Source of the DNA: Maritalea porphyrae
Lineage (GTDB): Bacteria; Pseudomonadota; Alphaproteobacteria; Rhizobiales; Devosiaceae
Assembly: GCF_027213965.1 (NCBI RefSeq)
Contig: NZ_JAPWGX010000001.1
Coordinates: 62,001-126,000, forward strand
Direction: 5' to 3'
Length of the DNA: 64,000 bases
A program made the position numbers and the translations under genes. The notes under the pieces were generated by a model that ran no database searches, was not told the origin of the DNA, and saw nothing but the letters and a program-made list of their open reading frames with translations. Below are positions 16,477 through 26,328 of this stretch, one piece after another; position 1 is the first letter of the stretch; the number at the start of each line of letters is the position of its first letter.

Positions 16477-17043
16477 ATGCGTTTGGTGCGTTTCGCCGCT
16501 TTGTTTGCCCTGCTCTTTGTTTCAGCGTGTGCTACTGGACCACGCCCTTCCACACATAACGGGCAGGCATTCGAAAAATCTCACGTCGCCTATCAACTTG
16601 ATACGGGCGATGTGTTGCGCGTCACAGTCTATAATGACGCTCAATTGACCAACAGTTTTGGCATTGATGATGCTGGCTTTATATCGATGCCATTGGTGGG
16701 CCGGGTTTATGTACGTGGCAAAACAGTGAACCAAGCTAGCGCATTGATCACCTCCAGCTTGGCAAGCGGCTATCTTCGTGACCCCAATGTTGCTGTTGAA
16801 GTGGCGCAATATCGACCGTTCTATATCCAAGGCGAAGTTGCCAGTTCCGGGCAATTCCCATTTGTATTTGGCATGAGTGTGCGCGCAGCGATCAGCACGG
16901 CAGGCGGGTTCAGCGATGTTGCAACCAAAAACTCAGTGACGATATACCGCAAAGCGACCACAGGAACGACTAAACTTCGCGCGAAGATGGATGATTTGGT
17001 TCAGCCGGGTGATACTATTGTTGTGCATGAGCGCTGGCTCTAA
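16477..17043 (+). CDS. Wza-like polysaccharide export lipoprotein
   Basis: A 188-residue outer-membrane/periplasmic export protein. The signal peptide ends in a lipobox FVSAC with the lipidated cysteine at C18. The Poly_export domain spans about 37-115 (YQLDTGDVLRVTVYNDAQL, then ISMPLVGRVYVRGKT) and one SLBB beta-grasp domain about 115-185 (FYIQGEVASSGQFPF, then VRAAISTAGGFSD). It is much shorter than E. coli Wza and has one SLBB, as in rhizobial ExoF-type short forms. First gene of a plus-strand set with GT4, the initiating transferase and Wzy; divergent from the Wzc-like copolymerase with which it should act. Confidence 0.9.
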   Translation: MRLVRFAALFALLFVSACATGPRPSTHNGQAFEKSHVAYQLDTGDVLRVTVYNDAQLTNSFGIDDAGFISMPLVGRVYVRGKTVNQASALITSSLASGYLRDPNVAVEVAQYRPFYIQGEVASSGQFPFVFGMSVRAAISTAGGFSDVATKNSVTIYRKATTGTTKLRAKMDDLVQPGDTIVVHERWL

Positions 17044-17069
17044 ACACCTAATAAGTAGGATCAAGTAAA

Positions 17070-18182
17070 ATGGGTAAACCTTTGCGCGTTCTACAGGTAT
17101 TGCGTGCACCAGTTGGCGGATTGTTTCGCCATGTTTGTGATCTTTCTACTTTTCTGGACACCGACGGCCACGAAGTTGGATTGGTCGTTGATGCGCTCTC
17201 TTATGATGCTGAAACATCCTCAAAACTGGATCAAATCTCCAAACACCTAAAGCTTGGCATTCATCCAATTGCTATTCCTCGTCTTTTTGGGCCTCAGGAC
17301 CTTGTTGCCCCCTTTCAGATAAAGAAACTGATTGGTCAGCTCGGAATTGATGTTGTCCATGGTCATGGTGCAAAAGGTGGGTTTCACGCGCGTTTGGCAG
17401 CTTGGGGAAACCCAAATGTAAAAAAGATCTATACGCCACATGGTGGGGCGCTGCATTTTTCCAAATCATCCCCGGCGGGCCGTGTTTTTCATACACTTGA
17501 AAAACAACTTGTGCCGCAAAGTGACCGGATCATTTTCGAAAGCGAATATGCCGCCTCTACCTATCGTCATCAAATTGGCGAGGTTGGTGCAAAGGGAACG
17601 GTTGTACACAATGGACTTGCAGAAGCCGAATTCTCAAAAATTGACACCAATTGCGAGTTTGATTTTGTTTTTGTTGGTGAACTCAGAGACTTAAAGGGCG
17701 TCGAGTTTTTGCTAAGGGCCCTGCCCGATGTCACAACGCCCCAAGGCAATCCCGCTCGATTGCTATTGATTGGCGATGGACCACACCGGGAACAATTTGA
17801 ACAATTGAGTATTGAACTCAACCTGCAGGATCGTGTCGAATTCGCTGGTGCACAACCCGCACGCAACGGATTTGCGCGTGCAAATATTGTTGTGGTCCCC
17901 TCGCTCAAAGAATCACTGCCCTATGTGGTAATGGAGGCCGTAGCGGCCGAAAAAAGCGTCATCACTACAGATGTTGGCGGCATTTCAGAGATTTTTGGAC
18001 CAGAAAAAGCGCGACTGCTCCCCCCATCGGATTCAAAGGCGCTGTCGCGCACTATGCAGCAATATTTAGCAGGTGGTGAAGACTTGGCCGCGCACAATCA
18101 ACGGCTACAAAATCACGTGCACTCTAGGTTCTCAATTGAGAAAATGGCAAGTAGAATCCTAGCGATATATTTGAATCAATAG
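17070..18182 (+). CDS. Family 4 glycosyltransferase
   Basis: A 370-residue GT-B enzyme adding a sugar to the lipid-linked EPS repeat unit at the cytosolic membrane face. The N-domain has PVGGLFRHVCDLSTFL (acceptor-side glycine loop) and HGHGAKGGFHARLAA; the C-domain has the nucleotide-sugar region FVFVGELRDLKGVEFLLRA, LLIGDGPHREQ and the EX7E motif ESLPYVVME. It lies 26 bases after the Wza-like gene, so one operon. It is the only ordinary glycosyltransferase in the locus apart from the initiating transferase, which would give a very short repeat unit unless other transferases are encoded elsewhere. Confidence 0.9.
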   Translation: MGKPLRVLQVLRAPVGGLFRHVCDLSTFLDTDGHEVGLVVDALSYDAETSSKLDQISKHLKLGIHPIAIPRLFGPQDLVAPFQIKKLIGQLGIDVVHGHGAKGGFHARLAAWGNPNVKKIYTPHGGALHFSKSSPAGRVFHTLEKQLVPQSDRIIFESEYAASTYRHQIGEVGAKGTVVHNGLAEAEFSKIDTNCEFDFVFVGELRDLKGVEFLLRALPDVTTPQGNPARLLLIGDGPHREQFEQLSIELNLQDRVEFAGAQPARNGFARANIVVVPSLKESLPYVVMEAVAAEKSVITTDVGGISEIFGPEKARLLPPSDSKALSRTMQQYLAGGEDLAAHNQRLQNHVHSRFSIEKMASRILAIYLNQ

Positions 18183-18273
18183 CAAAATATTTACCATAGT
18201 GTTTCATTTGGCTTTCACGCCTTGAACCGTATTGTGTGTCTTGAAACAATATTGAATTCAGGAATAACGCCAA

Positions 18274-19794
18274 ATGTATCGCATCGACCCCAAAGAAGTG
18301 GTGACCGAAATTGTGGGCGCACGCCAAAATGCTGTCGCTGCCAGTTCTTTGTCCAAGCGCGCAAAAGCAATAGCTTCGGCGCCGGTTGAAACTGCCATGT
18401 CCAGCAAGATCATTGTTGGAGTGGTTCAGCTCGTCGAACTGCTGTTCTTGGCAACAATCGGGATGATTGTATGTCTTGTTTATGTGCCCGAGCCATCTGT
18501 TTTGTACTATCTTGCCATGTCGATTGGTGCTTCAGGTGTTGCATTGTTCGGTCAGAACATCATTAAGAACCACTCGATTCAAAAGTATCGCACGACATTG
18601 CGTCAAATCGGGCGCGCATTGGCTGTGTGGAGCGCAACCATTCTGTTGGTGATTGCATTCATCTTCTTGTTCAAACTCAGCGACTCGTTTTCACGCGTAT
18701 GGACTTTGGGTTGGCTGGTTATTGGTTCTGCCTTCTTGGTGTTTTATCGCATTGCGGTGCGCAGCTTGATTATCCAGTGGACGGTTGCCGGACGTCTTAA
18801 GCGACGGACTGTGCTTGTTGGTGGTGGGCCAGATGCCGAACAACTCATTGAGAACATCACCAGCACGGCGACCAACGATATCGAATTGCTTGGCCTTTTT
18901 GATGATCGGGCAGACAAGCGTTCACCTGAACTGGTGGCGGACTGTCCCAAGCTTGGCAAAGTCGCCGACTTGGTTGAGTTTGCGCGGCTAACGCGCATTG
19001 ATTTGGTTATTGTGTCCCTGCCCGTTTCGGCGGAAACACGTGTATTGCACATGCTCAAACAATTGTGGGTGCTGCCCGTTGATATTCGCCTAAGCGCGCA
19101 CATGAGCAAGCTGAAGTTCAAATCACGCGCCTATTCCTATTTAGGTGAGGTGCCGGTGTTTGATATGGCCGACAAACCAATCTCTGATTGGAATATTGTC
19201 GCAAAGTGGTTGTTTGACATGGTTGTTGCAGCGGTTGCACTGGTCGCTTTCTCCCCCATCATGCTGATTACCGCGATTGCCATCAAGTTGGAGAGCAAGG
19301 GCCCCGTTTTCTTCAAACAGAAGCGTCACGGCTTTAATAATGAATTGATCAATGTGTTCAAGTTCCGGTCTATGTACACGGAAATGTCGGATGAAAAAGC
19401 GACAAAGCTGGTCACAAAAGATGATCCGCGTGTCACAAAAGTTGGCCGCTTTATTCGCAAGACGTCAATTGATGAGCTGCCCCAGTTCCTTAATGTTTTG
19501 CGCGGAGAGCTTTCAATCTGCGGCCCTCGCCCGCACGCATTGCAAGCCAAAGCCGATGACCGTCTCTACCATGATGCTGTGGACGGCTATTTTGCGCGCC
19601 ACCGGGTGAAGCCAGGCATAACTGGCTGGGCACAGATTAACGGTTGGCGGGGCGAGACAGACACCGTCGATAAAATCATGCAGCGGGTAAATCACGATCT
19701 TTACTACATCGAGAACTGGTCGATCTTCTTGGATCTCTATATTCTCTTGATGACCCCTATTTCGCTGGTCAGCAAAAACGAGGGCGCATACTAG
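18274..19794 (+). CDS. Undecaprenyl-phosphate sugar-1-phosphate transferase (WcaJ/ExoY type)
   Basis: Starts EPS synthesis by moving a hexose-1-phosphate from a nucleotide sugar to undecaprenyl phosphate. The 506-residue protein has four membrane helices at about 45-165, a nucleotide-binding-like CoA_binding_3 domain at about 175-300 (RRTVLVGGGPDAEQLIENI), a fifth membrane segment near 310-335, and the bacterial sugar transferase catalytic domain to the end: FFKQKRHGFNNELINVFKFR, DDPRVTKVGRFIRKTSIDEL, LRGELSICGPRPHA and GITGWAQINGWRGET. It ends SKNEGAY, close to the family's usual C-terminus. The 91-base gap before it may hold its own promoter; 13 bases separate it from the Wzy-like gene. Confidence 0.93.
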   Translation: MYRIDPKEVVTEIVGARQNAVAASSLSKRAKAIASAPVETAMSSKIIVGVVQLVELLFLATIGMIVCLVYVPEPSVLYYLAMSIGASGVALFGQNIIKNHSIQKYRTTLRQIGRALAVWSATILLVIAFIFLFKLSDSFSRVWTLGWLVIGSAFLVFYRIAVRSLIIQWTVAGRLKRRTVLVGGGPDAEQLIENITSTATNDIELLGLFDDRADKRSPELVADCPKLGKVADLVEFARLTRIDLVIVSLPVSAETRVLHMLKQLWVLPVDIRLSAHMSKLKFKSRAYSYLGEVPVFDMADKPISDWNIVAKWLFDMVVAAVALVAFSPIMLITAIAIKLESKGPVFFKQKRHGFNNELINVFKFRSMYTEMSDEKATKLVTKDDPRVTKVGRFIRKTSIDELPQFLNVLRGELSICGPRPHALQAKADDRLYHDAVDGYFARHRVKPGITGWAQINGWRGETDTVDKIMQRVNHDLYYIENWSIFLDLYILLMTPISLVSKNEGAY

Positions 19795-19807
19795 CGCGGC
19801 CATCCTC

Positions 19808-21067
19808 ATGTCAATTCAAACAACATTTGTGGGCGAAAACATTAAGGTGAGCGGCTCTGCGCTCGCTCATCGTCTAATGATGATGCTGGTGCCGGTTTGG
19901 ATTGCGGGCGGGGCACTGGTTATGTTTGAACCGTCCCCTTATGAGTTGGTATTTGTGGCCGTTTTTGCCTGTGCCATGTTGGCGGGCATGCCGATATCGC
20001 GGCGCACCAACACCTATTTGATGGCAACTTTGTTGTTCATTCCCCCCGCGTTCGTTGCCATTTTGCAGATGCAATATTCAACGCTGTCGAAGGGCTTGAT
20101 CTTTACCACCGTCACGGTGTTTTTGTTGATCACCGGGTATTTTGTTGCCAACTTTGTTGCTGAAAAACCATTTGAACGTATGCGTTTAATCAATAAGGCG
20201 TATATATTTGCTGCAGTTTTTGCGGCCCTTATTGGCACGCTGGCATATCTTGGTTTGATCCCCGGCAAAGATCTGTTTCTGCGCTATGGTCGTGCAAAAG
20301 CTTTCTTTAAAGACCCCAATGTATTTGGCCCCTTTTTGGTGTTGCCCGCTGCCTATTTGTGGCAACGAATCCTTTTGGGCGACTATCGAAAAATGGCAAT
20401 GAATGCCCTGTGGTTGGGTATCATTTGTGTGGGGGTTTTCGTGTCCTTCTCCCGCGGCGCATGGGGGCACTTGCTGTTGACATTTATCATTGTCTATCTG
20501 CTCAACTTCTTGTTGGAAGCGACGCCGCGTGAACGCATAAAAATGATCGGGTTGGCCGTCGTGGGCATTTTCGCCCTGGTCCTAGGTATTTTGGGCTTGT
20601 TGATGATCCCGCAAGTCGCAGACTTGTTTTTGCAACGTGCTTCGCTTGTTCAAAGTTATGACGGTGGTGAAACGGGTCGATTTGGCCGACAGGCGTGGGG
20701 ATATGCGCTTGCGTTGAATAACCCACTGGGCATTGGGCCCTGGCAATTTGACCAAATGTTGGTTTTAGAGCAACCGCACAATACCTACCTAAAAGTCTTT
20801 TTGGACTATGGATGGCTTGGCGGCGGTGCATTTGTTTGGCTGATTCTGATGACATTGCGACGCGCCGTTGTGTCCATGGCCATCCCCTCACCCAATCGTT
20901 TGTTGATGATCCCGGCGTTCGCTACATTTTTACCGCTGATCCTTGAAGCCGCGATTATCGATATTGATCACTGGCGTCATTTGTTCTTAGTGATGGGGAT
21001 CATTTGGGGCGTTTCAGCTGGCTATGATGTCTATAAAGGCGGCCAATACGACCGGCGGTTGCCTTAA
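19808..21067 (+). CDS. O-antigen ligase/polymerase-like membrane protein (Wzy_C family)
   Basis: A 419-residue protein with about eleven membrane helices. The Wzy_C domain covers about residues 190-350, with the large periplasmic loop GRQAWGYALALNNPLGIGPW followed by LEQPHNTYLKVFLDYGWLGG; the PHNTYL motif with its conserved histidine is characteristic. It probably polymerises EPS repeat units at the outer face of the inner membrane, or ligates glycan. Last gene of the plus-strand EPS set. No Wzx flippase gene is visible in the locus. Its stop overlaps the stop of the convergent phosphotransferase gene in the palindrome TTAA. Confidence 0.88.
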   Translation: MSIQTTFVGENIKVSGSALAHRLMMMLVPVWIAGGALVMFEPSPYELVFVAVFACAMLAGMPISRRTNTYLMATLLFIPPAFVAILQMQYSTLSKGLIFTTVTVFLLITGYFVANFVAEKPFERMRLINKAYIFAAVFAALIGTLAYLGLIPGKDLFLRYGRAKAFFKDPNVFGPFLVLPAAYLWQRILLGDYRKMAMNALWLGIICVGVFVSFSRGAWGHLLLTFIIVYLLNFLLEATPRERIKMIGLAVVGIFALVLGILGLLMIPQVADLFLQRASLVQSYDGGETGRFGRQAWGYALALNNPLGIGPWQFDQMLVLEQPHNTYLKVFLDYGWLGGGAFVWLILMTLRRAVVSMAIPSPNRLLMIPAFATFLPLILEAAIIDIDHWRHLFLVMGIIWGVSAGYDVYKGGQYDRRLP

Positions 21068-22062
21068 GCTGCACCAAACCTGAGCAAATAGTCTTGGGCA
21101 AGTTTTGCACCTCGGCGAACAAAGTCGCCTGCCAAACTTTGCGCAAAAGGCGTTTCACTATGCGAGCCTATCCAGGCGGTTAGCGCCATACGCCGTAGCA
21201 TCACGAACGTGTCCATCTCAGCTTCATCGGCATCGGCAAGCGTTCGCTCTTTGCGATAGCCGCGCAGCCATGCTGCCTTGAGTGCTGGGATTTCTGGACT
21301 GTCTTCAATAAATGAAATGGCGGCTGCAAAATCATACATGTACCAGCAAAAGCCACAGTCATCGAAGTCGATCAGCTTGATGTGACGGCCATCAACCAGC
21401 AGATTCGCCAACCGCATATCGGCATGAATCAATCCGTACCGATCTTGGCCCTGTCCAAATTCTGCTAAGCGCTGGCGCAACAACGCATCAAGTTGGTCAA
21501 AGGTCGATCGAAACTGTTCGGTCATCCCGGGTGCTTTGCGCCAATCGCCCCAAAGCCCGTTTGGGTCAAGAATGCTGCTGGCCGTCCAACGCATCCGCTC
21601 AAATCTCTCAGGCATTTGCCATTGTTGCACATGATTGTGCGCCGTGGCGGCAAGCCGTCCCAATTCCACAAACGCCGCTGAGAGATTTTCATTTTCTTGG
21701 GGTTCATTCCCCTCTTCAAACTCAAAAAGCACCATGAACTGCGGCGCATATGCTCCGCTCACATGAGCTGATTGCAGCAAATGCCCATTATTACCAGCAA
21801 TGGCGATTGGGGTTTGCACCGCCATATCGGTGCGCAGCGCCTTTGCCCAAGTCAGTTCAGAAGTGATGGCAAGTTCGCTATTGTAGCCGGGGCGGTGCAC
21901 GCGCAATATTTTCTTGCTACCATCGGGCAAGTCCAAGCGAAAGGTAGCGTTTTCTGTATGGTTGATCAGAGTGCATTGAGCGCGCGCAAGCCCCGGCCAG
22001 GCCGTTAGCGCAGCGAGCAGTTTGTCACGGTCAATCCCGGTGTTTTCAATCAGGGCCATCAT
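21064..22062 (-). CDS. Aminoglycoside phosphotransferase (APH)-family kinase
   Basis: A 332-residue kinase-like protein. It has the Brenner motif HADMRLANLL (HxDxxxxN) and the metal motif IDFDDCG at about residues 220-250, and an N-lobe beginning CTLINHTENATFRLDLPDG. This subgroup is close to SrkA/YihE and homoserine-kinase-II-like proteins; the substrate is unknown and resistance to aminoglycosides should not be assumed. The annotated frame could begin at a TTG at 22065, but ATG at 22062 or 22059 is more likely. It ends tail-to-tail with the Wzy-like gene with a 4-base overlap. Confidence 0.8.
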   Translation of the reverse strand: MMALIENTGIDRDKLLAALTAWPGLARAQCTLINHTENATFRLDLPDGSKKILRVHRPGYNSELAITSELTWAKALRTDMAVQTPIAIAGNNGHLLQSAHVSGAYAPQFMVLFEFEEGNEPQENENLSAAFVELGRLAATAHNHVQQWQMPERFERMRWTASSILDPNGLWGDWRKAPGMTEQFRSTFDQLDALLRQRLAEFGQGQDRYGLIHADMRLANLLVDGRHIKLIDFDDCGFCWYMYDFAAAISFIEDSPEIPALKAAWLRGYRKERTLADADEAEMDTFVMLRRMALTAWIGSHSETPFAQSLAGDFVRRGAKLAQDYLLRFGAA

Positions 22063-22203
22063 CAATATCCATCACACATGGCAGATGGCTACCGCAAATA
22101 GGAGTTGGTGTTAAGGCGCAAAACGTCAGATCCGTCAGAACGCACAAAATTAGCGCAACACTGACTTGCGCAAAGCAGCGAATTTGTCTAACAAGGCCCC
22201 AGT

Positions 22204-22280
22204 CGGGGTGTAGCGCAGCCTGGTAGCGCATCTGTCTGGGGGACAGAGGGTCGTCAGTTCAAATCTGGCCACTCCGACCA
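22204..22280 (+). tRNA. tRNA-Pro (anticodon GGG)
   Basis: A 77-base cloverleaf: acceptor stem CGGGGTG / CACTCCG (one G-T pair), D-arm GCGC / GCGC, anticodon stem TCTGT / ACAGA with loop CTGGGGG (anticodon GGG, reading CCC and CCU), T-arm GTCAG / CTGGC with TTCAAAT loop, and an encoded CCA. It decodes proline. In Rhizobiales tRNA-Pro commonly lies near merR-ihfA, as here, but with an extra gene between. Confidence 0.97.
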
Positions 22281-22362
22281 TTTTTCGTCGAATAGCAAAC
22301 CCATACTACCAGTCAGCTTTTTTTCTATTTATCGGCACCATACTTTCGTTTAGCATTATCCC

Positions 22363-23298
22363 ATGACAAATGAACCGCCTGTTCCGGCTTACGAAAATCC
22401 TAATTTGGCTTGGCGAAGCTTTAAGAGCCGGACGCCTATTGAGTCTTGCCGTTTGACCTCGGCTGATCTCAAACGCCTTTACAGGATATTCTCAGCTAAA
22501 CAGCTCGAGTATTTGAATGGGTTGGAGTCTAAGATCAGTCAGATCGAAGAAGAGTCAGTTCAACAATTCAATCAACGTGCGCAGCGAGTGCGCGATGCGC
22601 TGATTGTCACCGTAACTGTTACCGGCTCCAACGGCATAATGACAACTGGCCACGGCGAAGAATTCTTCGAGAGTTCTGAGTTTCCAGATAGTGTCGACCA
22701 AGTTTTCTTCGACACGAGCTTTAGTCCAAAAGCACTCTTAGATCATGACCCCACTGAACAAGCTACTCTGCTTTTAGATTTCACTCGACCATTGCTCTTG
22801 GATGTGTCGAATCCGCCAACTGCGCAAACGCCAAACAACAGCAATTATTTCATTTCCAGCACCTCTGAATCGTGGGCACGGTCGCTTTCCTCTCAGCTAT
22901 CCGAGTTCTTCGCTGACAGAAAACTACCAACAAACTGGATCCACAAAGCTGGCGCATATGATTGGCTACTTATGCTTCTCGGACTTCCTTTATCCCTTTG
23001 GGGGACTTTTCGGGCTTACAATTTGTTTTTTGGAAATCTAGATTTGAATAGCGGCATACAAATTCCGATTCACATCTATTTTATGTTTTTATCACTTTAT
23101 ATTTTTAGAGGACTTTTCGCATACTTCAAGTGGATGGTTCCAAAAATGGAATTTGAAGGCGTCGCCTCACCTGGCAAGCTGCAAAGAAGATTTTGGTACA
23201 CCGTAGTTTTGGCAATCATTGCAGCCGCCGTGTATGATGCAGTCCAGTTCGGCATCATGCAAAATACAGCACTGGTCATGGCGAATAAATTGACCTAA
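22363..23298 (+). CDS. Unrecognised membrane protein between tRNA-Pro and merR
   Basis: A 311-residue protein I do not recognise. Residues 1-200 are soluble, with a helical stretch at about 40-80 ([20 protein letters not shown]) and a beta-rich part from about 83 ([20 protein letters not shown]). Three membrane helices follow at about 202-222, 231-254 and 277-298. There is no signal peptide, so the N-terminal domain is probably cytosolic. The DNA is visibly richer in A+T than its neighbours, especially 23020-23120, and the gene lies directly downstream of a tRNA, which suggests horizontal gain; I see no integrase and no repeat of the tRNA end. Its stop overlaps the merR stop by 4 bases. Confidence 0.75.
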   Translation: MTNEPPVPAYENPNLAWRSFKSRTPIESCRLTSADLKRLYRIFSAKQLEYLNGLESKISQIEEESVQQFNQRAQRVRDALIVTVTVTGSNGIMTTGHGEEFFESSEFPDSVDQVFFDTSFSPKALLDHDPTEQATLLLDFTRPLLLDVSNPPTAQTPNNSNYFISSTSESWARSLSSQLSEFFADRKLPTNWIHKAGAYDWLLMLLGLPLSLWGTFRAYNLFFGNLDLNSGIQIPIHIYFMFLSLYIFRGLFAYFKWMVPKMEFEGVASPGKLQRRFWYTVVLAIIAAAVYDAVQFGIMQNTALVMANKLT

Positions 23299-23768
23299 TT
23301 CAACGGATCTTCCGTGGCTTTGTCCAAAAGCCGCTTGCACTCGAGCAATTCGTGCAGCGCTTCGTTTAGTCGTGCGCGCGAATAGGTGTCGATTTTTCCG
23401 GAGCCGTGTGATGATTCTGGTGCTGCAATTTGAGGTTGTTCAGCCGTGTCGCCATTGCCACCAACGGGAACCACAGGCTCAATTGCCCCGGTTTCGCCAA
23501 TGGTGATCACGTGGCGTGCGCCATTTTCTTTGAGAATTTTTTGGACGCCCTTGATGGTAAAACCTTCATCATAGAGCAAATATCGTATGCCGCGCAGCAG
23601 TTGCACATCGTCGGGCCGATAATAGCGACGACCACCGCCCCGCTTTAGCGGTTTGATTTGCGAAAATCGTGTTTCCCAAAAACGCAAAACGTGCTGAGGC
23701 AAGTCAAGCTCGTCTGCCGCTTCCGATATGGTACGAAAAGCGTCTGGCGACTTTTCCAACGGTTCCAC
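23295..23768 (-). CDS. MerR-family transcriptional regulator
   Basis: A 157-residue regulator with an N-terminal MerR winged helix at about residues 12-80 ([54 protein letters not shown]). The C-terminal half is low in complexity, with no metal-binding cysteines, and ends in a short helix. This short MerR protein directly after ihfA is conserved in Rhizobiales; its target is not known. It is 29 bases after ihfA and probably in the yceD-plsX-fabH-ihfA-merR transcription unit. Confidence 0.9.
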   Translation of the reverse strand: MEPLEKSPDAFRTISEAADELDLPQHVLRFWETRFSQIKPLKRGGGRRYYRPDDVQLLRGIRYLLYDEGFTIKGVQKILKENGARHVITIGETGAIEPVVPVGGNGDTAEQPQIAAPESSHGSGKIDTYSRARLNEALHELLECKRLLDKATEDPLN

Positions 23769-23797
23769 CCTCGTATTAGCTAAGCGCTGTTATTGTT

Positions 23798-24106
23798 TTA
23801 TTTTGCGCTTAGCATCTTATCGTTGATTTTGGATTTCAAAACGTTGCTTGGCTTAAACACCAAAACCCGTCTTGGCAAAATCGGTACTTCTTCGCCGGTT
23901 TTAGGATTCCGACCAATCCGCTCATTCTTAGATCTGACCAAAAATGAACCGAATGACGACAGTTTGACGCTTTCCCCAGCGACAAGTGCATCACTCATCA
24001 AATCCAATACACGCTCTACCAAATCAGACGACTCGGCCCGCGAAAGGCCGACTTGCTGATAAACTGCCTCACTGAGGTCAGCACGTGTTAGTGTTTTCCC
24101 TGCCAT
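23798..24106 (-). CDS. ihfA: Integration host factor subunit alpha
   Basis: DNA-bending nucleoid protein, 102 residues, usually paired with IhfB. It begins [26 protein letters not shown] and contains the beta-arm signature GFGSF-like [21 protein letters not shown] with the proline (RNPKTGEE) that intercalates into DNA, and ends [15 protein letters not shown]. The ATG at 24106 is the family start; the open frame goes 6 codons further. It lies 89 bases after fabH. Confidence 0.96.
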   Translation of the reverse strand: MAGKTLTRADLSEAVYQQVGLSRAESSDLVERVLDLMSDALVAGESVKLSSFGSFLVRSKNERIGRNPKTGEEVPILPRRVLVFKPSNVLKSKINDKMLSAK

Positions 24107-24195
24107 GTCCACTCCGCAATGCATTTCAATATGTTAACGAGCATAGATGCGACATTTGTCTTGGTCAATGATGAAGCGCAAACTCTTATTGCACT

Positions 24196-25170
24196 TTACC
24201 AGCGCACCAAAGACGCGCCCCATGTAAATCCGCCACCCATGGCCTCAAGCATCACAAGATCGCCCTGCTTGATACGCCCATCAGCCACCCCAATGCTTAG
24301 CGCCATCGGCACTGAAGCCGCTGAAGTATTGGCATGTTTGTCCACCGTAACGATAACTTTTTCTGCCGGGATCTTCAGTTTTTTGCCAGCCCCGTCAATA
24401 ATACGCTTATTGGCTTGGTGCGGCACGAACCAATCTAGATCGCTTGGCTCAACATTTGCTTTTTCAAATGCGCCTTCAACCACGTCCGAAATCATGCCTA
24501 CAGCATGGCGAAACACTTCTTTGCCTTCCATGCGCACAAATCCAACGGATTGAGTTAGCGATGGGCCACCGTCAACATAGAGCTTGCGCCAATGTTCGCC
24601 ATTTGAGCGCAAACAGTTTGAAAGCACACCACGGTCACCTTCTGCCTCAGTTGGCACAGCTTCAAGCACCATGGCGCCTGCGCCATCGCCAAATAGCACA
24701 CAGGTTGTCCGGTCTTCCCAATCGAGCAAACGCGAAAACGTTTCAGCGCCAATAACAAGCGCTTTGGTGCCAAGACCGTTTTTTAAATAGCTATCTGCAG
24801 TTGCAACGGCATAAACAAAACCAGAGCATACCGCTTGAATGTCAAATGCAGACCCTTGGGTGATGCCAAGTTTTTCTTGCACCAATGCAGCTGTCGCTGG
24901 GAACGTGCGGTCTGGAGTTGTTGTTGCAACAATGACCAAATCGATTTCAGAGGCATTGATGCCCGCCGCGTCGAGCGCGTTCTGTGCAGCATTTACCGCC
25001 AAATCCGATGTTTGTTCGTCTTCTAGGGCAATGTGGCGCTGCTCAATGCCCGTGCGCTGAACAATCCACTCGTTCGTTGTGTCGACTTTTTTCTCTAGAT
25101 CTTTGTTTGTGACAACGTTTTTGGGCAAATAATGCCCAACCCCACGCACGACTGATTTTACCCCACTCAC
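24196..25170 (-). CDS. fabH: Beta-ketoacyl-ACP synthase III
   Basis: Starts type II fatty-acid synthesis by condensing acetyl-CoA with malonyl-ACP in the cytosol. The 324-residue thiolase-fold enzyme has the catalytic triad Cys115 ([10 protein letters not shown]), His251 (VPHQANKR) and Asn281 (HANTSAAS), and the closing [13 protein letters not shown]. It starts at a GTG that overlaps the plsX stop codon (GTGA), so translation is coupled. Confidence 0.98.
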   Translation of the reverse strand: MSGVKSVVRGVGHYLPKNVVTNKDLEKKVDTTNEWIVQRTGIEQRHIALEDEQTSDLAVNAAQNALDAAGINASEIDLVIVATTTPDRTFPATAALVQEKLGITQGSAFDIQAVCSGFVYAVATADSYLKNGLGTKALVIGAETFSRLLDWEDRTTCVLFGDGAGAMVLEAVPTEAEGDRGVLSNCLRSNGEHWRKLYVDGGPSLTQSVGFVRMEGKEVFRHAVGMISDVVEGAFEKANVEPSDLDWFVPHQANKRIIDGAGKKLKIPAEKVIVTVDKHANTSAASVPMALSIGVADGRIKQGDLVMLEAMGGGFTWGASLVRW

Positions 25171-26243
25171 GCTGATGCTACCTCGTCACTTTCATTGTCG
25201 CCATTTGATGCCTTGTCGGCTGGCTTTTCAAATTGTTTCAGCCCGTCACCGATTTTATCCATCAATCGATTGTTGGCCATTTCATAGGTTATGCCCAAAG
25301 CGCTCTTAAAGCCAATTTCGTCGGTGCCGCCGTGGCTTTTGATCACGATGCCATTTACGCCAAGAAAAACAGCACCATTGGCATTGCGCGGGTCCATTTT
25401 GTCACGCAACGTGCGTAGGCCACCCGAAGCAATGAGTGCGCCAAGTTTTGATAGCCAGCTGTTGGTGAGCGCGGTGCGCAGATAAGTGCCGACCTGTCGT
25501 GCGGTTCCTTCTGCGGTTTTCAGGGCGATATTGCCTGTAAAACCTTCTGTTACCACAACATCCACTGTACCTTTGCCAATGTCATCGCCTTCAACAAAGC
25601 CGTGATATTGGTAACCGCACCCTGTGTGTGACTTAAGTTCTTTGGCAGCATCTTTGACCGCGTCCAAGCCCTTAACTTCCTCAACGCCGACGTTGAGCAA
25701 ACCAACAGTTGGTTCTTTCATATCGAAGAGCGCGCGGGCCAAGGCGGCCCCCAAAATGGAGAAGTCAATCAACTGTTGTTTGTCAAACCCTACGGTTGCC
25801 CCCACGTCGAGCACAACGATTTCTGTGCGCAAGGTCGGCCAGATCGCGGCCAACGCGGGCCGAGCGATGCCTTCCATCGGGCGCAGGCAGAATGTCGCCA
25901 TCGCCATAAGTGCGCCAGTGTTGCCGCCTGAAATGGCCGCGTCGGCCTCTCCATCGGCAACGGATTGCAGGGCATTCCACATGGATGATTTGCCGCGGCC
26001 TTTGCGGAGGGCCTGACTAGGCTTCTCGTCCATCGAAACCACATTTTCGCAATGACGGATTTCGGACACTGCTTGAAGGTCAGGATATTTTTTGAGCAAA
26101 GGCACCAGCTCATCTTCACGCCCGTGAAAGATGTATTTGGTGTTTGGCCGCTCCAAAAGAGCCATTTTCGCGCCCAAGAGAACGATCGCCGGCCCGTTGT
26201 CGCCACCCATAGCGTCGACTGATATTGTTATGTTTTTTGCCAT
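25167..26243 (-). CDS. plsX: Phosphate acyltransferase PlsX
   Basis: Makes acyl-phosphate from acyl-ACP as the first step in phospholipid synthesis by the PlsX/PlsY route; peripheral membrane protein. The 358-residue protein has [12 protein letters not shown] at the start, [11 protein letters not shown] and [14 protein letters not shown] near 110, and [19 protein letters not shown] near 230, all family signatures. The ATG at 26243 ([14 protein letters not shown]) fits homologues; the open frame starts 7 codons upstream. Upstream of fabH and translationally coupled to it. Confidence 0.97.
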   Translation of the reverse strand: MAKNITISVDAMGGDNGPAIVLLGAKMALLERPNTKYIFHGREDELVPLLKKYPDLQAVSEIRHCENVVSMDEKPSQALRKGRGKSSMWNALQSVADGEADAAISGGNTGALMAMATFCLRPMEGIARPALAAIWPTLRTEIVVLDVGATVGFDKQQLIDFSILGAALARALFDMKEPTVGLLNVGVEEVKGLDAVKDAAKELKSHTGCGYQYHGFVEGDDIGKGTVDVVVTEGFTGNIALKTAEGTARQVGTYLRTALTNSWLSKLGALIASGGLRTLRDKMDPRNANGAVFLGVNGIVIKSHGGTDEIGFKSALGITYEMANNRLMDKIGDGLKQFEKPADKASNGDNESDEVASA

Positions 26244-26328
26244 ATTCGCTTTGGTTTTTAGCAAAACTCGTGCGCAGCTTATCTAGGAATAAGCCGCATA
26301 CAAGCTTTTTTGCACCTTTGTCGACTAA

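Noticed and set aside
21064-22062. Aminoglycoside resistance gene
   Set aside because: The kinase belongs to the broader APH-fold group closer to SrkA/homoserine-kinase types; no resistance-gene context.
22204-23298. Integrated element using tRNA-Pro as attachment site
   Set aside because: No integrase and no direct repeat of the tRNA 3' end were seen downstream; only a single orphan gene is present.
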